Positions 1-8,495 of a stretch of DNA of 64,000 nucleotides are shown here, one piece after another. A program made the position numbers and the translations under genes. Source of the stretch: Halosaccharopolyspora lacisalsi (GTDB lineage: Bacteria > Actinomycetota > Actinomycetes > Mycobacteriales > Pseudonocardiaceae); contig NZ_JACGWZ010000005.1 of the NCBI RefSeq assembly GCF_014137975.1, forward strand, positions 62,001 to 126,000, written 5' to 3'. A model generated the notes under the pieces. It did not search any database, had not been told where the DNA came from, and saw only the letters and a list, made by a program, of their open reading frames with translations. How positions within the stretch are numbered: the stretch's first letter is position 1; each line of letters starts with the position of its first letter.

Positions 1-84
1 GACCCGCAGGACCCCTTCTACGCGCTCATGCACGGCGACGTGCCGGAACGATTGACGGCGGCCGGAGAGGAGACCGAAGCATGA
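1..84 (+). CDS. C-terminal end of an upstream gene (partial)
   Basis: Frame 1 is open from the left edge to a TGA at 82-84 and encodes the last 27 residues of a protein that starts outside the window. The stop overlaps the ATG of the next gene (ATGA at 81-84), so the two are translationally coupled in one operon. The tail is too short to assign a family. DUF6807 genes often follow a Gfo/Idh/MocA oxidoreductase or a sugar-phosphate isomerase, so one of those is possible, but this is inference from context only. Confidence 0.6.
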   Translation, partial: DPQDPFYALMHGDVPERLTAAGEETEA

Positions 85-1001
85 GCGAGCCGATCACGGT
101 CACGCACCGGCACGGCGAACGGATCACGGTGGAGGCCGCGGGGGTCGAGCTGATGACCTACGTGTACGAGCCCGACCCCGTGGAGTTCGAGTCACGCAAG
201 CCGTACGCCCATCCGCTGCGCACGCCGTCGGGGAACACGGTCACCGGGTACCGGCCGAATGACCACCGGTGGCACAAGGGGCTGCAGATGACCGCGAGCC
301 ACGTGTCCGGGCAGAACTTCTGGGGTGGCAACAGCTACGTCCGGGGTGCGGGGTACCAGGCGCTGCCCGAGCGCGTCGGCTCGATGCGCCACGACGACTT
401 CGAGCGCTTCGACGTCGCCACGGACCGTCTGAGCTTCGTCGAGCGGCTGACCTGGCTGGAAAACGGCGGGCAGCCGTGGGCGGAGGAGAAACGCGGTCTC
501 GACCTGCACTCGGTCGACACGGAGGAGGGGTCGTGGGCGCTGGACTGGTCGATCCGTCTCACCAACCTCCGCCCGGAGCCGCTGCGCTTCGGAAGCCCCA
601 CGACTGAGGGCCGGGAGATGGCGGGCTACACCGGACTGCACTGGCGCGGCCCTCGCGATTTCACCGGTGGAGAGGCGCTCGGCGCGGACGGGCGCCGGGG
701 TGCGGCCGAGTTGATGGGGCAGCAGGCTCCGTGGCTGGGTTTCGTCGGCGCGCACGACGGTGTCGACCGCCATTCGACGGTGGTCTTCGCGCACGCACCC
801 GAGAACGCGGGGGCGATCCACGAGTCGCACTGGTTCGTGCGCGCGGAACCGGCCCCGACCGTCGCCGCGTCCTGGGCGTTCTTCGAGGAGTTCGAACTCG
901 CTCCCGGCGACGACTTCACCTATCGCTATCGCGTCGTGGTCGCCGACGGTGCCTGGGATCACGACCGGATCGAGCGCTACCTCAAGATCCATTCCTGGTA
1001 G
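81..1001 (+). CDS. DUF6807 (PmoA-like) family protein
   Basis: Encodes 306 residues that look like the DUF6807 family, often named PmoA in databases although it is unrelated in role to methane monooxygenase. Visible hallmarks are an N-terminal beta-rich half, the NDHRWHKGL segment near residue 60 and many conserved Trp, Gly and His residues typical of a sugar-binding beta-sandwich. There is no signal peptide, so it is cytoplasmic. The family usually sits in sugar or cyclitol catabolic operons beside Gfo/Idh/MocA dehydrogenases, as here. The start is fixed by the 4-bp overlap with the preceding gene. The biochemical function is not established. Confidence 0.75.
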   Translation: MSEPITVTHRHGERITVEAAGVELMTYVYEPDPVEFESRKPYAHPLRTPSGNTVTGYRPNDHRWHKGLQMTASHVSGQNFWGGNSYVRGAGYQALPERVGSMRHDDFERFDVATDRLSFVERLTWLENGGQPWAEEKRGLDLHSVDTEEGSWALDWSIRLTNLRPEPLRFGSPTTEGREMAGYTGLHWRGPRDFTGGEALGADGRRGAAELMGQQAPWLGFVGAHDGVDRHSTVVFAHAPENAGAIHESHWFVRAEPAPTVAASWAFFEEFELAPGDDFTYRYRVVVADGAWDHDRIERYLKIHSW

Positions 1002-1523
1002 GAGTCCTCATGACCACGACGTACTCGCGTCGCCGACAGCGGTGCGGGGCGATCCCGCGCCATCGGATTCTATCGGGGGATCGCGGCTCTGCCCGTGACA
1101 GCGCTTGCCTCTTCGACGGGCTTCGCTCTGGCTTTCTCGGATCGGTGGTGATCACTTTGCCCTGATCGAAAAAGATCAGCGGATTCACCGCGGTTTCGAC
1201 CGTGCTCCTGCTGCTCACGGCCGGTCCGGTCTCGTCGTTCGTGCCGCGCCGATTCAGCAGTCCTTCGCTTCTCACCTTGGAAACATCTCCTCTCCGAGTT
1301 TCCGGAGAAGCTGCCGAAACACGCCGGTGAACCGGAAGACCGCTGATTTGCGCAAGTTTCGGGAATTGACAGTGAAGGCCGATGCTGGTTTCTTTGGAAA
1401 GCGCTTACCGATTTGCCCGGGTTCCGAGAAGCGGGGCGTCTCATCGAACCTTCGGCACCGAACGCGCACGGCACGGAACACGGTCGCTCGAATGACGTGA
1501 ACGAATCATCCCAGGAGACGACA
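1002..1523 (+). other. 522-bp gap: possible decayed reading frame plus leader of the transporter gene
   Basis: Seven bases after the DUF6807 stop there is an ATG at 1009 with a well-placed AGGAG, opening a short frame that ends at 1165. Hydrophobic stretches continue in other frames up to about 1260 (for example FYRGIAALPVTALASS near 1070-1130), which looks like a gene broken by small indels, perhaps a membrane protein. The second half carries a LacI-type operator at 1396-1409 and leads into the transporter gene. I could not name the decayed gene. Confidence 0.3.
1396..1409. promoter_or_regulatory. LacI-family type operator upstream of the MHS transporter
   Basis: GGAAAGCGCTTACC is a near-palindrome (one mismatched pair) 115 bp before the transporter start. 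It matches two other sites at 3070 and 3124 in this cluster. The central AAGCGCTT pattern is typical of LacI/GalR-family operators. No lacI-type gene is in the window. Confidence 0.6.
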
Positions 1524-2921
1524 TTGAGACGCGAGACAGTGGAGCGCTCACCTTCGCCCGAACAGCGAAGCTCCCGAAGAATGGCGAACAAGGCCGCGGC
1601 GAGCGGTTGGGTCGGCAGCGCCCTGGAGTACTACGACTGGTTCCTTTACGGCACGGCCGCCGCCCTGGTCTTTCCCGGTATCTTCTTCCCCGAGGGCAGC
1701 TCCGCCGTCGCGTTGATCGCGTCGTTGGGCACGTACGCCGTCGGGTACGTCGCGCGGCCGATCGGTGCGGCCGTCCTCGGGCACTGGGGGGACAGGCGGG
1801 GTCGCAAGAACCTGCTGTTCCTCTGCATGATGTTGATGGGCGCGTCGGTGTTCGCGATCGGGCTGCTGCCCACCTACGGCCAGATCGGCATCCTGGCTCC
1901 CATCCTGCTGGTGCTCCTGCGGCTCGTCCAGGGGTTCGCCGTGGCCGGTGAGCTGAGCGGCGCCAGCGCCATGATTACGGAGCACGCGCCGTTCGGACGC
2001 CGCGGGTACTACGCCAGCTTCAGCCTTCACGGCACGCAGGGAGGGCAGATCCTCGCCGCCGCGGCCTTCCTCCCGCTCACGGCGCTACTGTCCGACGAGG
2101 CCTTCCGGTCCTGGGGATGGCGCATTCCGTTCCTGCTCAGCGCGGTCATCATGGTCGCGGGATACATCATCCGGCGCCGGGTCGAGGAGACCCCCGTGTT
2201 CCGCGACAAGAACGCCCGCCAGGAGATCGCGAAGGCACCGATCCTCGAGGTGCTCCGGAAGAGCGGGCTGGACGTCGTGCGAGCGGTCTGCATGACGCTG
2301 GTCAACGTCATCGGGGTGACAGTGTCCGTGTTCGGCGCGGCTTACGCGACTCAACCGGGTTACGGGATCGGGATGAGCGAGTCCGTCTACCTGTGGATCC
2401 CGGTGGTGGCGAACCTCGTCGCGCTGGCCGTCATCCCGCTGTTCGGAGACCTGTCGGACCGGTTCGGCAGACGGCCGCTGATGATCGTCGGATCGTTGGG
2501 CGCGGGCTTGCTGTCCTACGCTTACCTGTTCGCGGTCAGCCAGAACAACGTGCCGTTCGCCGTCGTCTTCGCCATTCTGACGTGGGGCGTCCTCTACCAG
2601 GTCTGGAACGCGACGTTCGCCAGCTTCTTCCAGGAGCTGTTCCCGGCGCGGACCCGGGTCACCGGGTTCGCGCTCTCCCAGAACATCGGGCTCGCCATCA
2701 CGGCTTTCCTGCCGAGCATCTTCACGTTGGTCGCTCCTCCGGGGTCGTCGCACGTCCCGCTCACGGTCGGGACCCTCTGCTTCGGGATCACGATCATCGG
2801 TGCCGTGGCCGCCTGGTCCGCCCGGGAGACCCACCGCGTTCCCGTCGAGGAGCTGGGGAAGCGGGACGGCGAACCCGTCTCGCGTGAGGAGTTCGCCCGG
2901 ATCCGGGCCGAGACGCGGTGA
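1524..2921 (+). CDS. MFS transporter, metabolite:H+ symporter (MHS) type
   Basis: Twelve-helix major facilitator of 465 residues. The GSALEYYDWFLYG segment at residues 31-43 is the typical first helix of the MHS family (shikimate, proline/betaine, citrate and alpha-ketoglutarate symporters). The loop motifs GDRRGRK and GDLSDRFGRR follow helices 2 and 8. I chose TTG at 1524 because AGGAG lies 7 bases upstream; an in-frame TTG at 1413 lacks such a site and would add 37 non-conserved residues. It lies between the DUF6807 gene and the oxidoreductase and has its own LacI-type operator, so it probably imports the substrate of this module. The substrate cannot be read from sequence. Confidence 0.85.
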   Translation: MRRETVERSPSPEQRSSRRMANKAAASGWVGSALEYYDWFLYGTAAALVFPGIFFPEGSSAVALIASLGTYAVGYVARPIGAAVLGHWGDRRGRKNLLFLCMMLMGASVFAIGLLPTYGQIGILAPILLVLLRLVQGFAVAGELSGASAMITEHAPFGRRGYYASFSLHGTQGGQILAAAAFLPLTALLSDEAFRSWGWRIPFLLSAVIMVAGYIIRRRVEETPVFRDKNARQEIAKAPILEVLRKSGLDVVRAVCMTLVNVIGVTVSVFGAAYATQPGYGIGMSESVYLWIPVVANLVALAVIPLFGDLSDRFGRRPLMIVGSLGAGLLSYAYLFAVSQNNVPFAVVFAILTWGVLYQVWNATFASFFQELFPARTRVTGFALSQNIGLAITAFLPSIFTLVAPPGSSHVPLTVGTLCFGITIIGAVAAWSARETHRVPVEELGKRDGEPVSREEFARIRAETR

Positions 2922-3069
2922 CCGGAACGTCGGACCGTCGAGCGACGGGCCCGGGCGCTCGGTGCTCGGACCCGTCGCCTCGTCGTCGGGCGAACCGGCC
3001 GTCGAGCAATCGCGTCAGCCTCGGTACGACCCCCGGGGATGCTTCGCCGATCACGGGTGTCGCGCATCG

Positions 3070-3083
3070 GGAAAGCGCTGTCC
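3070..3083. promoter_or_regulatory. LacI-type operator, distal copy before the oxidoreductase
   Basis: GGAAAGCGCTGTCC shares 13 of 14 bases with the perfect site at 3124 and lies 54 bp upstream of it (about five helical turns). Two sites in phase before one gene suggest cooperative or looping repression by a LacI-family protein. Confidence 0.6.
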
Positions 3084-3123
3084 AAACATCTTGCGCAGCA
3101 CCACCGGTTCGCCCTAGTCTAAC

Positions 3124-3137
3124 GGAAAGCGCTTTCC
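3124..3137. promoter_or_regulatory. Perfect LacI-type operator 16 bp before the oxidoreductase start
   Basis: GGAAAGCGCTTTCC is a perfect 14-bp palindrome ending 16 bases before the ATG at 3154, where a bound repressor would block transcription or early elongation. It is the best of the three matching sites (1396, 3070, 3124). Confidence 0.7.
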
Positions 3138-3153
3138 AGAAAGGCGGTAGTAC

Positions 3154-4314
3154 ATGTCTGAGCGACGGCTCGGCGTCATCATGAACGGCGTCACCGGACG
3201 GATGGGGTACCGGCAGCATCTGCTCCGTTCCGTCCTCGCCATCCGCGAGCAGGGTGGTATCGAGCTCTCGGACGGCACGCGAGTGCAGGTGGATCCGATT
3301 CTCGTGGGCAGGAACGACGAGAAGCTGCGGGAGATCGCGGAACGCCACGGCATCGACCGCTGGACCACCGATCTCGACGAGGCCCTGTCCGACGCGGCCG
3401 ACACCCTGTACTTCGACGCTCAGCTCACGACGGTGCGGGAGTCCGCCCTCAGCAAGGCGATCGCCGCGGGCAAGCACGTCTACACCGAGAAGCCGATCGC
3501 CGACGACGTCGAGGGGTCGTTGCGCCTGGCGCGGATGGCGGATGCCGCGAACGTCAAGAACGGCGTGGTGCACGACAAGCTCTACCTGCCGGGGCTGCTC
3601 AAGTTGCGGCGGTTGGTCGACAGCGGTTTCTTCGGGCGGATCCTGTCGCTCCGCGGCGAGTTCGGCTACTGGGTGTTCGAAGGCGACTGGCAGTCGGCAC
3701 AGCGCCCGAGCTGGAACTACCGCCAGGAGGACGGCGGGGGCATGTCCACCGACATGTTCCCGCACTGGAACTACGTCATGGAGAACCTCTTCGGCCGGGT
3801 GGAGGCGGTCACCGCCAAGGTCGTCACGCACATCCCCGATCGGTGGGACGAGCGCGGGCAGCGCTATGACGCCACCGCCGACGACGCCGCCTACGGTCTC
3901 TTCGAACTCGAGGGCGGCGTCATCGCCCAGATCAACTCGTCGTGGGCGACGCGCGTCCATCGCGACGAGCTGGTGGAGTTCCACGTGGACGGGACCCACG
4001 GCAGTGCGGTCGCGGGGCTGAACCAGTGCGTCGTCCAGCACCGCACCCAGACGCCCAAGCCGGTGTGGAACCCCGACCAGGTGGAAAAAACCCCGTTTCG
4101 GCAGCAGTGGTACCCCGTGCCCGACAACGCGGAGTTCGACAACGGCTTCAAGGCGCAGTGGGAGCAGTTCGTCCGGTACCTCTTCGACGACGGGGACCAC
4201 CCGTACGACTTCCTCGCCGGTGCGCGCGGCATCCGCCTCGCCGAGGCAGGACTGACCTCGTCCCGCGAGGGCCGCCGCGTGGATCTCGGGGAGGTCGAGC
4301 TGCCACGCTCCTGA
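3154..4314 (+). CDS. Gfo/Idh/MocA family NAD(P)-dependent oxidoreductase
   Basis: 386 residues with an N-terminal Rossmann fold (NGVTGRMG at residues 11-18) and the family EKP motif at residues 112-114, whose Lys normally contacts substrate or nicotinamide. A C-terminal alpha/beta domain carries the usual DMFPHWNY segment near residue 205. It should oxidise or reduce a sugar, cyclitol or sugar acid in the cytoplasm. It is preceded by two LacI-type operators and follows the transporter by about 230 bp, so it probably has its own promoter in the same regulon. The exact substrate is unknown. Confidence 0.85.
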   Translation: MSERRLGVIMNGVTGRMGYRQHLLRSVLAIREQGGIELSDGTRVQVDPILVGRNDEKLREIAERHGIDRWTTDLDEALSDAADTLYFDAQLTTVRESALSKAIAAGKHVYTEKPIADDVEGSLRLARMADAANVKNGVVHDKLYLPGLLKLRRLVDSGFFGRILSLRGEFGYWVFEGDWQSAQRPSWNYRQEDGGGMSTDMFPHWNYVMENLFGRVEAVTAKVVTHIPDRWDERGQRYDATADDAAYGLFELEGGVIAQINSSWATRVHRDELVEFHVDGTHGSAVAGLNQCVVQHRTQTPKPVWNPDQVEKTPFRQQWYPVPDNAEFDNGFKAQWEQFVRYLFDDGDHPYDFLAGARGIRLAEAGLTSSREGRRVDLGEVELPRS

Positions 4315-4489
4315 GGGGCGCACCCTCGGCGACTTCCCTCTCCGGAGGCCGCGCCGTCGAACGCGTACTCGCACGTCCCCCGTCGAACTCCTCGAGGAGC
4401 TCGGTGCGGACCGCCTGTCTTCCGTCCGTGTCGGCGCGGCTGGTCTCGCGGTCAATTCGGCCGTGGCGTGTTCGACGTCGCGGCCCGAG

Positions 4490-5707
4490 TCAGGTATCGG
4501 AGGTTCGTCGCGCACCGGCTACGGCACGACCGTCCTGGTAGACGGCGCGGATCCGCTTGCCGAGGTGGTCGACGTCGAGGGGGTCGCCGTCGACCACCAC
4601 CAGGTCGGCGCGCTTACCGGGCTCGATCGAGCCGAGCGTGCGGTCCAGCCCCATCAGTTCGGCCGCCGACAGCGTCGCAGCGTGCAGCGCGTCGGCGGGG
4701 CGCAAGCCGTTCTCGACGAGCAACTCGAGCTCGACCAGGTTCTCCCCGTGGGGGTGCAGGGGCGCGTCGGTGCCCATGGCGATGGGCACTCCCGCCTCCA
4801 CGGCGCGCCGCATGCTGTCGTCGCCTGCCGACTCCTCGATCTTCGCGAGCACGTGGCTCGGGTACTGGTCGCCGGACTCGATCGACCGGCGCAGGCCGAT
4901 TCCCGAGCTGAGCGTGGGAACGAGCCAGACCCGCCGCTCGGCCATCATCGCCAGCGTCTCGTCGTCGAGCTGGTGGCCGTGCTCGATGGAGCGCGCCCCG
5001 TTGCGCACGGCGGCCTTCGCTCCCGCGCCGTGGGCGTGTGCCATGACATGCAGCCCCGCCGCCGTGGCCTCCCCGACCATCATGGCGATCTCGTCATCGC
5101 GGAAGTGCGCGAATTCCGGACCGCCCCCGCTGGAGACGAGACCACCACTGGTCGCCACCTTGATGACGTCCGCTCCCGCGCGGACCAGTTCCCTGACCTT
5201 GCGTCGGATCTCCTCCGGCCCGTCGACGACGATCGGCGGCCTGCCCGGGTGCGGAGGCAGCAGGTCCATGACGCAGGTCGAGGGCCACCACGGGTCACCG
5301 TGCCCGCCGGTCTGGCTGAGCATGTTGAGCGACACCTGCATGCGCGGGCCGGGAATCATTCCGCGTTCCTGCGCGACCCGCATGCCGAGATCGGCGCCCG
5401 CGGCGTCGCGCACGGTGGTCACTCCTGCCGCCAGCGTCTTCGCCATGTTCAGCGCGCCCTCGTAGAACTGCAGCGAGAACGGCTCCTGGGCGATGCCGAA
5501 GAGGTCGGTGCTGCTCATGGTGAGGTGCACGTGGCAGTCGAACAGCCCGGGAAGGATCCCGCTGCCGGTGCAATCCACCTCCACGTCCCCGTCGAGCCCG
5601 CTGCCGACGTCGACGATCCAGCCGTCCTCCACGGCGATGTCGGCGCGGTCGGCCGAGCGGGACGCGGCATCGTAGAGCGTTCCGCCTCGAAACACCGTGC
5701 GCGTCAT
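4490..5707 (-). CDS. Amidohydrolase, imidazolonepropionase/prolyl-dipeptidase-like
   Basis: 405-residue metal-dependent amidohydrolase. Metal ligands are visible in order: HVH at 59-61, probable carboxylated Lys183 in VIKVATSGG, HAH at 224-226, EHG at 242-244 and TD at 313-314. This set fits the binuclear-zinc group that includes Xaa-Pro and Xaa-Arg dipeptidases and imidazolonepropionase-like enzymes. There is no signal peptide, so it acts in the cytoplasm. Its ATG overlaps the stop of the upstream peptide transporter (ATGA at 5707-5704), which supports hydrolysis of an imported dipeptide or a related cyclic or N-acyl compound. The exact substrate is uncertain. Confidence 0.8.
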   Translation of the reverse strand: MTRTVFRGGTLYDAASRSADRADIAVEDGWIVDVGSGLDGDVEVDCTGSGILPGLFDCHVHLTMSSTDLFGIAQEPFSLQFYEGALNMAKTLAAGVTTVRDAAGADLGMRVAQERGMIPGPRMQVSLNMLSQTGGHGDPWWPSTCVMDLLPPHPGRPPIVVDGPEEIRRKVRELVRAGADVIKVATSGGLVSSGGGPEFAHFRDDEIAMMVGEATAAGLHVMAHAHGAGAKAAVRNGARSIEHGHQLDDETLAMMAERRVWLVPTLSSGIGLRRSIESGDQYPSHVLAKIEESAGDDSMRRAVEAGVPIAMGTDAPLHPHGENLVELELLVENGLRPADALHAATLSAAELMGLDRTLGSIEPGKRADLVVVDGDPLDVDHLGKRIRAVYQDGRAVAGARRTSDT

Positions 5708-7206
5708 TGATGGGCCTCCTGCTGGTTGAGTACTGCCGGACGGACGTCGCCTGGAACGCCTTTGGCTTCGGTCTGCCTGCGGATGACGGGCAGGAGCGCC
5801 AGCAGGACCAGGCTGACAACGATGGTCGCGGCGCCGATCGCGCCGAAGTAGACGCCTGCCGTGTCGGGACTGTAGAACTTGACGAGCTGAGCTGCGATGC
5901 CCTGTCCCGCTGCGCCCGCCGTGAGCCAGAGTCCCATCGTCTGCGTGGCGAACGCGGCGGGAGCCAGCTTCGCGGTCGCCGAGAGCCCGATCGGGGAGAG
6001 GCACATCTCCCCGATCGTGACCAGCACCAGGCTGCCGACCAGCCACAGCGGGCTGCTGTCGCCGTCCTGCAGTGAGGGCAGCACGAGCACCAGGTAGGAC
6101 ACTCCCGCGACGGCCAGTGCGAAGCTGAACTTGCTCGCCGTCGACGGCGGGCGCGCCGAGGAATCCATCCTCAACCACAGCGCTGCGAACAGCGGTGTCA
6201 GGACGATCAGGACGAACGAACCCACCGACTGGAACCAGGACGCCGGGACGGCGAAACCGAACGCGTCGAGGTCGGTGCTCCTGTCCGCGTACTGCGCGAG
6301 GACCGTCGCGCCCTGCTCCTGGATCATCCAGAAGAAGACGGCCGCGATGAACAGCGGTATGTAGCCCCGGACCCGGGCGCGTTCCGCGGGCGTGGTCCGC
6401 TTGCTGCGGAGCATGGCGGTGAAGTACGCGATTGGCAGCGCGACGGCCAGCGCGCTGATGGAGTTCACGACGGCGGTAACGCCGAGAAGGCCCGCGGCCG
6501 CCGCCAGCGCGATGCTCGCGGTGAGTCCCGCGAGACTGGCCACGAACCAGACCGCCCGCGTTCGCGGGACATCGCTGAGCCGCAACGGGTTCTTCGGCCT
6601 GCTGCTGATGTCGCTGAGGTGCCGCTGCGTCCGGACGTAGACCACGAGCCCCAGCGCCATCCCGATCGCGGCGATGCCGAAACCCAGGTGGTAGTCGTAC
6701 TTCTGACCGATCGTGCCGACCACGAGCGGTGCGGCGACAGCGCCGACGCTGATGCCCATGTAGTAGATGCTGAACCCGGAGTCCCTGCGCGGGTCGTCCT
6801 TCGCGTACAGATCTCCGACGGACGAGGAAACGGTCGGCTTGAGCAGTCCCGTGCCGCATGCGATGAAGATCATCGATGCGAACAGGGCGCCCGCGCCCGC
6901 AGGAAGGGCGAGGCAGATGTGGCCGCACATGATGAGCACGCCGCCGAGGAAGGTCGTTCTGCGGTCGCCGAGCAGCCGGTCACTGATCCAGCCGCCCAGG
7001 ATCGCCGCCATGTAGGTGGCCGATCCGTACACCGCGACGACGGACTTCGCGGTGTCGGCGGGGATGCCGAGCCCACCGTCGGTCACTTGGTCGTACATGT
7101 AGTACAGCAGCAGCGCCCGCATGCCGTAGTAGGAGAACCGTTCCCACGCTTCGGTGCAGAACAACCCCACCAAGCCACGAGGTTGGCCGAAGAAGGATCT
7201 GTCCAC
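5704..7206 (-). CDS. POT/PTR2 family proton-dependent peptide transporter
   Basis: 500-residue membrane protein with the POT signature ExxERFxYY (EAWERFSYY) in the first helix, about 14 hydrophobic segments and the GTGLLKP segment of helix 5. It should import di- and tripeptides with protons. I chose GTG at 7206 because GGAGG lies six bases upstream; a TTG at 7233 has no such site. The downstream amidohydrolase overlaps it by 4 bp. The divergent Lrp gene and the AT-rich palindromes between them suggest peptide- or amino-acid-responsive control. Confidence 0.88.
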   Translation of the reverse strand: MDRSFFGQPRGLVGLFCTEAWERFSYYGMRALLLYYMYDQVTDGGLGIPADTAKSVVAVYGSATYMAAILGGWISDRLLGDRRTTFLGGVLIMCGHICLALPAGAGALFASMIFIACGTGLLKPTVSSSVGDLYAKDDPRRDSGFSIYYMGISVGAVAAPLVVGTIGQKYDYHLGFGIAAIGMALGLVVYVRTQRHLSDISSRPKNPLRLSDVPRTRAVWFVASLAGLTASIALAAAAGLLGVTAVVNSISALAVALPIAYFTAMLRSKRTTPAERARVRGYIPLFIAAVFFWMIQEQGATVLAQYADRSTDLDAFGFAVPASWFQSVGSFVLIVLTPLFAALWLRMDSSARPPSTASKFSFALAVAGVSYLVLVLPSLQDGDSSPLWLVGSLVLVTIGEMCLSPIGLSATAKLAPAAFATQTMGLWLTAGAAGQGIAAQLVKFYSPDTAGVYFGAIGAATIVVSLVLLALLPVIRRQTEAKGVPGDVRPAVLNQQEAHQ

Positions 7207-7277
7207 GCCGTACCTCCGATGCAGCCGAACCAATGGACGCAGACGTTATATCCGTGATCGGGCGCACACAAGAGTCA

Positions 7278-7306
7278 ATTCGTCGAAATAGTGGTCGATA
7301 TATCGA
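7278..7306. promoter_or_regulatory. Probable Lrp/AsnC binding region between transporter and regulator
   Basis: In an otherwise GC-rich setting this stretch is AT-rich and holds two palindromic elements: a perfect 14-mer GTCGATATATCGAC at 7293-7306 and, just before it, the imperfect ATTCGTCGAAAT at about 7277-7288. They lie between the divergent peptide transporter and the Lrp-type gene, where autoregulating Lrp proteins usually bind. Confidence 0.55.
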
Positions 7307-7375
7307 CGAAAAATCTGCTACAAGCGCTCTGCGACGTCAGGGGAGGCACGCTTAAGGCGGTGATACGTTGGAAGC

Positions 7376-8323
7376 GTGGATCCGGACGAGGTCGACGAGC
7401 AGCTCGTTCGTGCGCTGCAGGTGGACGGGCGGGCGTCGTACGAGGCGCTGGCGCGGATGGTCGGTCTCGCGCGCTCCACCACCAAGGCCCGGGTGCGCCG
7501 GCTGCTCGATGAGGGTGGCCTCCGGTTGATCGGCGCCGTCCATCCCGCCGCCCTCGGCCTCAACCAGCTCGGGCACGTCATCATCGAGGCGGATGGACCC
7601 GCGCAACCCGTCGCCGAGCGAGTGGCGGAACTCGACGAGACGTCGTTCGTCACCACCACGGCGGGGCGGTTCGCGCTCACTGCCGAGCTGCGAACGCCGA
7701 CTCTCGACGCGTTCTCGCGCGGGCTCGCGAGGGTCCAAGCCGTCGAGGGAGTCCGGTCCGTCCAGACCGCCACCTACCTGCAGATCTGGAAGGACCCCTA
7801 CTTTCCGCCCGGCCCCCTCGAGAGTCCCGGACCGCTCGACGACATCGACCTCGACCCTTCCGACCACGCGCTGATCGAGCACCTGCGCGTTGACGGGCGA
7901 GCGTCGTTCGCCGATCTCGCCGGCGTCACCGGGCTGTCCGCGGGAGCGACGCGCGCGCGGCTCCTCCGCCTGCTGGACTCCGGCGTCGTGCACGTCGGTG
8001 CGCTCGTGCGGCTCAACCCCTTGAGCCATACGCACACGATCGGCTTCGCGCTCTCGCTCAGCGGCGAAACCGCACCGGTCGCGCGCGAAGTCGTCGAGCT
8101 CGACGAGGTCGACTCCTTCGCCACCGGCATCGGCTGGTGCAACGGCATCGGCACCATCCGCGCCAACTCGCACGATGGCGTGTTCGCCACGCTCGAACGT
8201 CTCCGCTCGCTGCCCGGGGTGCGCGCAGTCGAGTCGTGGGCCCACCTGCGCGCGATCAAGGAGGAGCACGATCTCGCCCGTCCCCTCGCGGGGAACGTCC
8301 GAGGCCGCGTAGCCGGGCGGTGA
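7376..8323 (+). CDS. Lrp/AsnC family regulator, two tandem Lrp modules
   Basis: 315 residues, about twice the usual 150-160. Both halves have an AsnC-type helix-turn-helix (around residues 5-45 and 160-200; compare DEQLVRALQVDGRASYEALA with DHALIEHLRVDGRASFADLA) followed by a ligand-binding alpha-beta domain. Such double-length Lrp proteins are known in actinobacteria. It is divergent from the peptide transporter/amidohydrolase operon and probably controls it in response to an amino acid. The GTG at 7376 is used; the ribosome site is weak (AAGCG). Confidence 0.85.
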   Translation: MDPDEVDEQLVRALQVDGRASYEALARMVGLARSTTKARVRRLLDEGGLRLIGAVHPAALGLNQLGHVIIEADGPAQPVAERVAELDETSFVTTTAGRFALTAELRTPTLDAFSRGLARVQAVEGVRSVQTATYLQIWKDPYFPPGPLESPGPLDDIDLDPSDHALIEHLRVDGRASFADLAGVTGLSAGATRARLLRLLDSGVVHVGALVRLNPLSHTHTIGFALSLSGETAPVAREVVELDEVDSFATGIGWCNGIGTIRANSHDGVFATLERLRSLPGVRAVESWAHLRAIKEEHDLARPLAGNVRGRVAGR

Positions 8324-8495
8324 TTGGTGGATCTTGTGGTCGCTGGTTGGGCGTGTCGTACGGGGCTCCGAACACGAACCGCCGGTCACGCCCGGGACGT
8401 CCTGGCGGTGAGCTCGGTCGAAGCCGTGCTCGCCGGGTCGGCTACGGTTGTGCGCTGATCAGCCCGCCCGGGCACCGCTCGCTCCGAGATTCGGC

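Noticed and set aside
4388..4399. Palindrome CTCCTCGAGGAG between the convergent oxidoreductase and amidohydrolase genes
   Set aside because: A 6-bp stem without loop or U-tract is too short to call a terminator in DNA this GC-rich.
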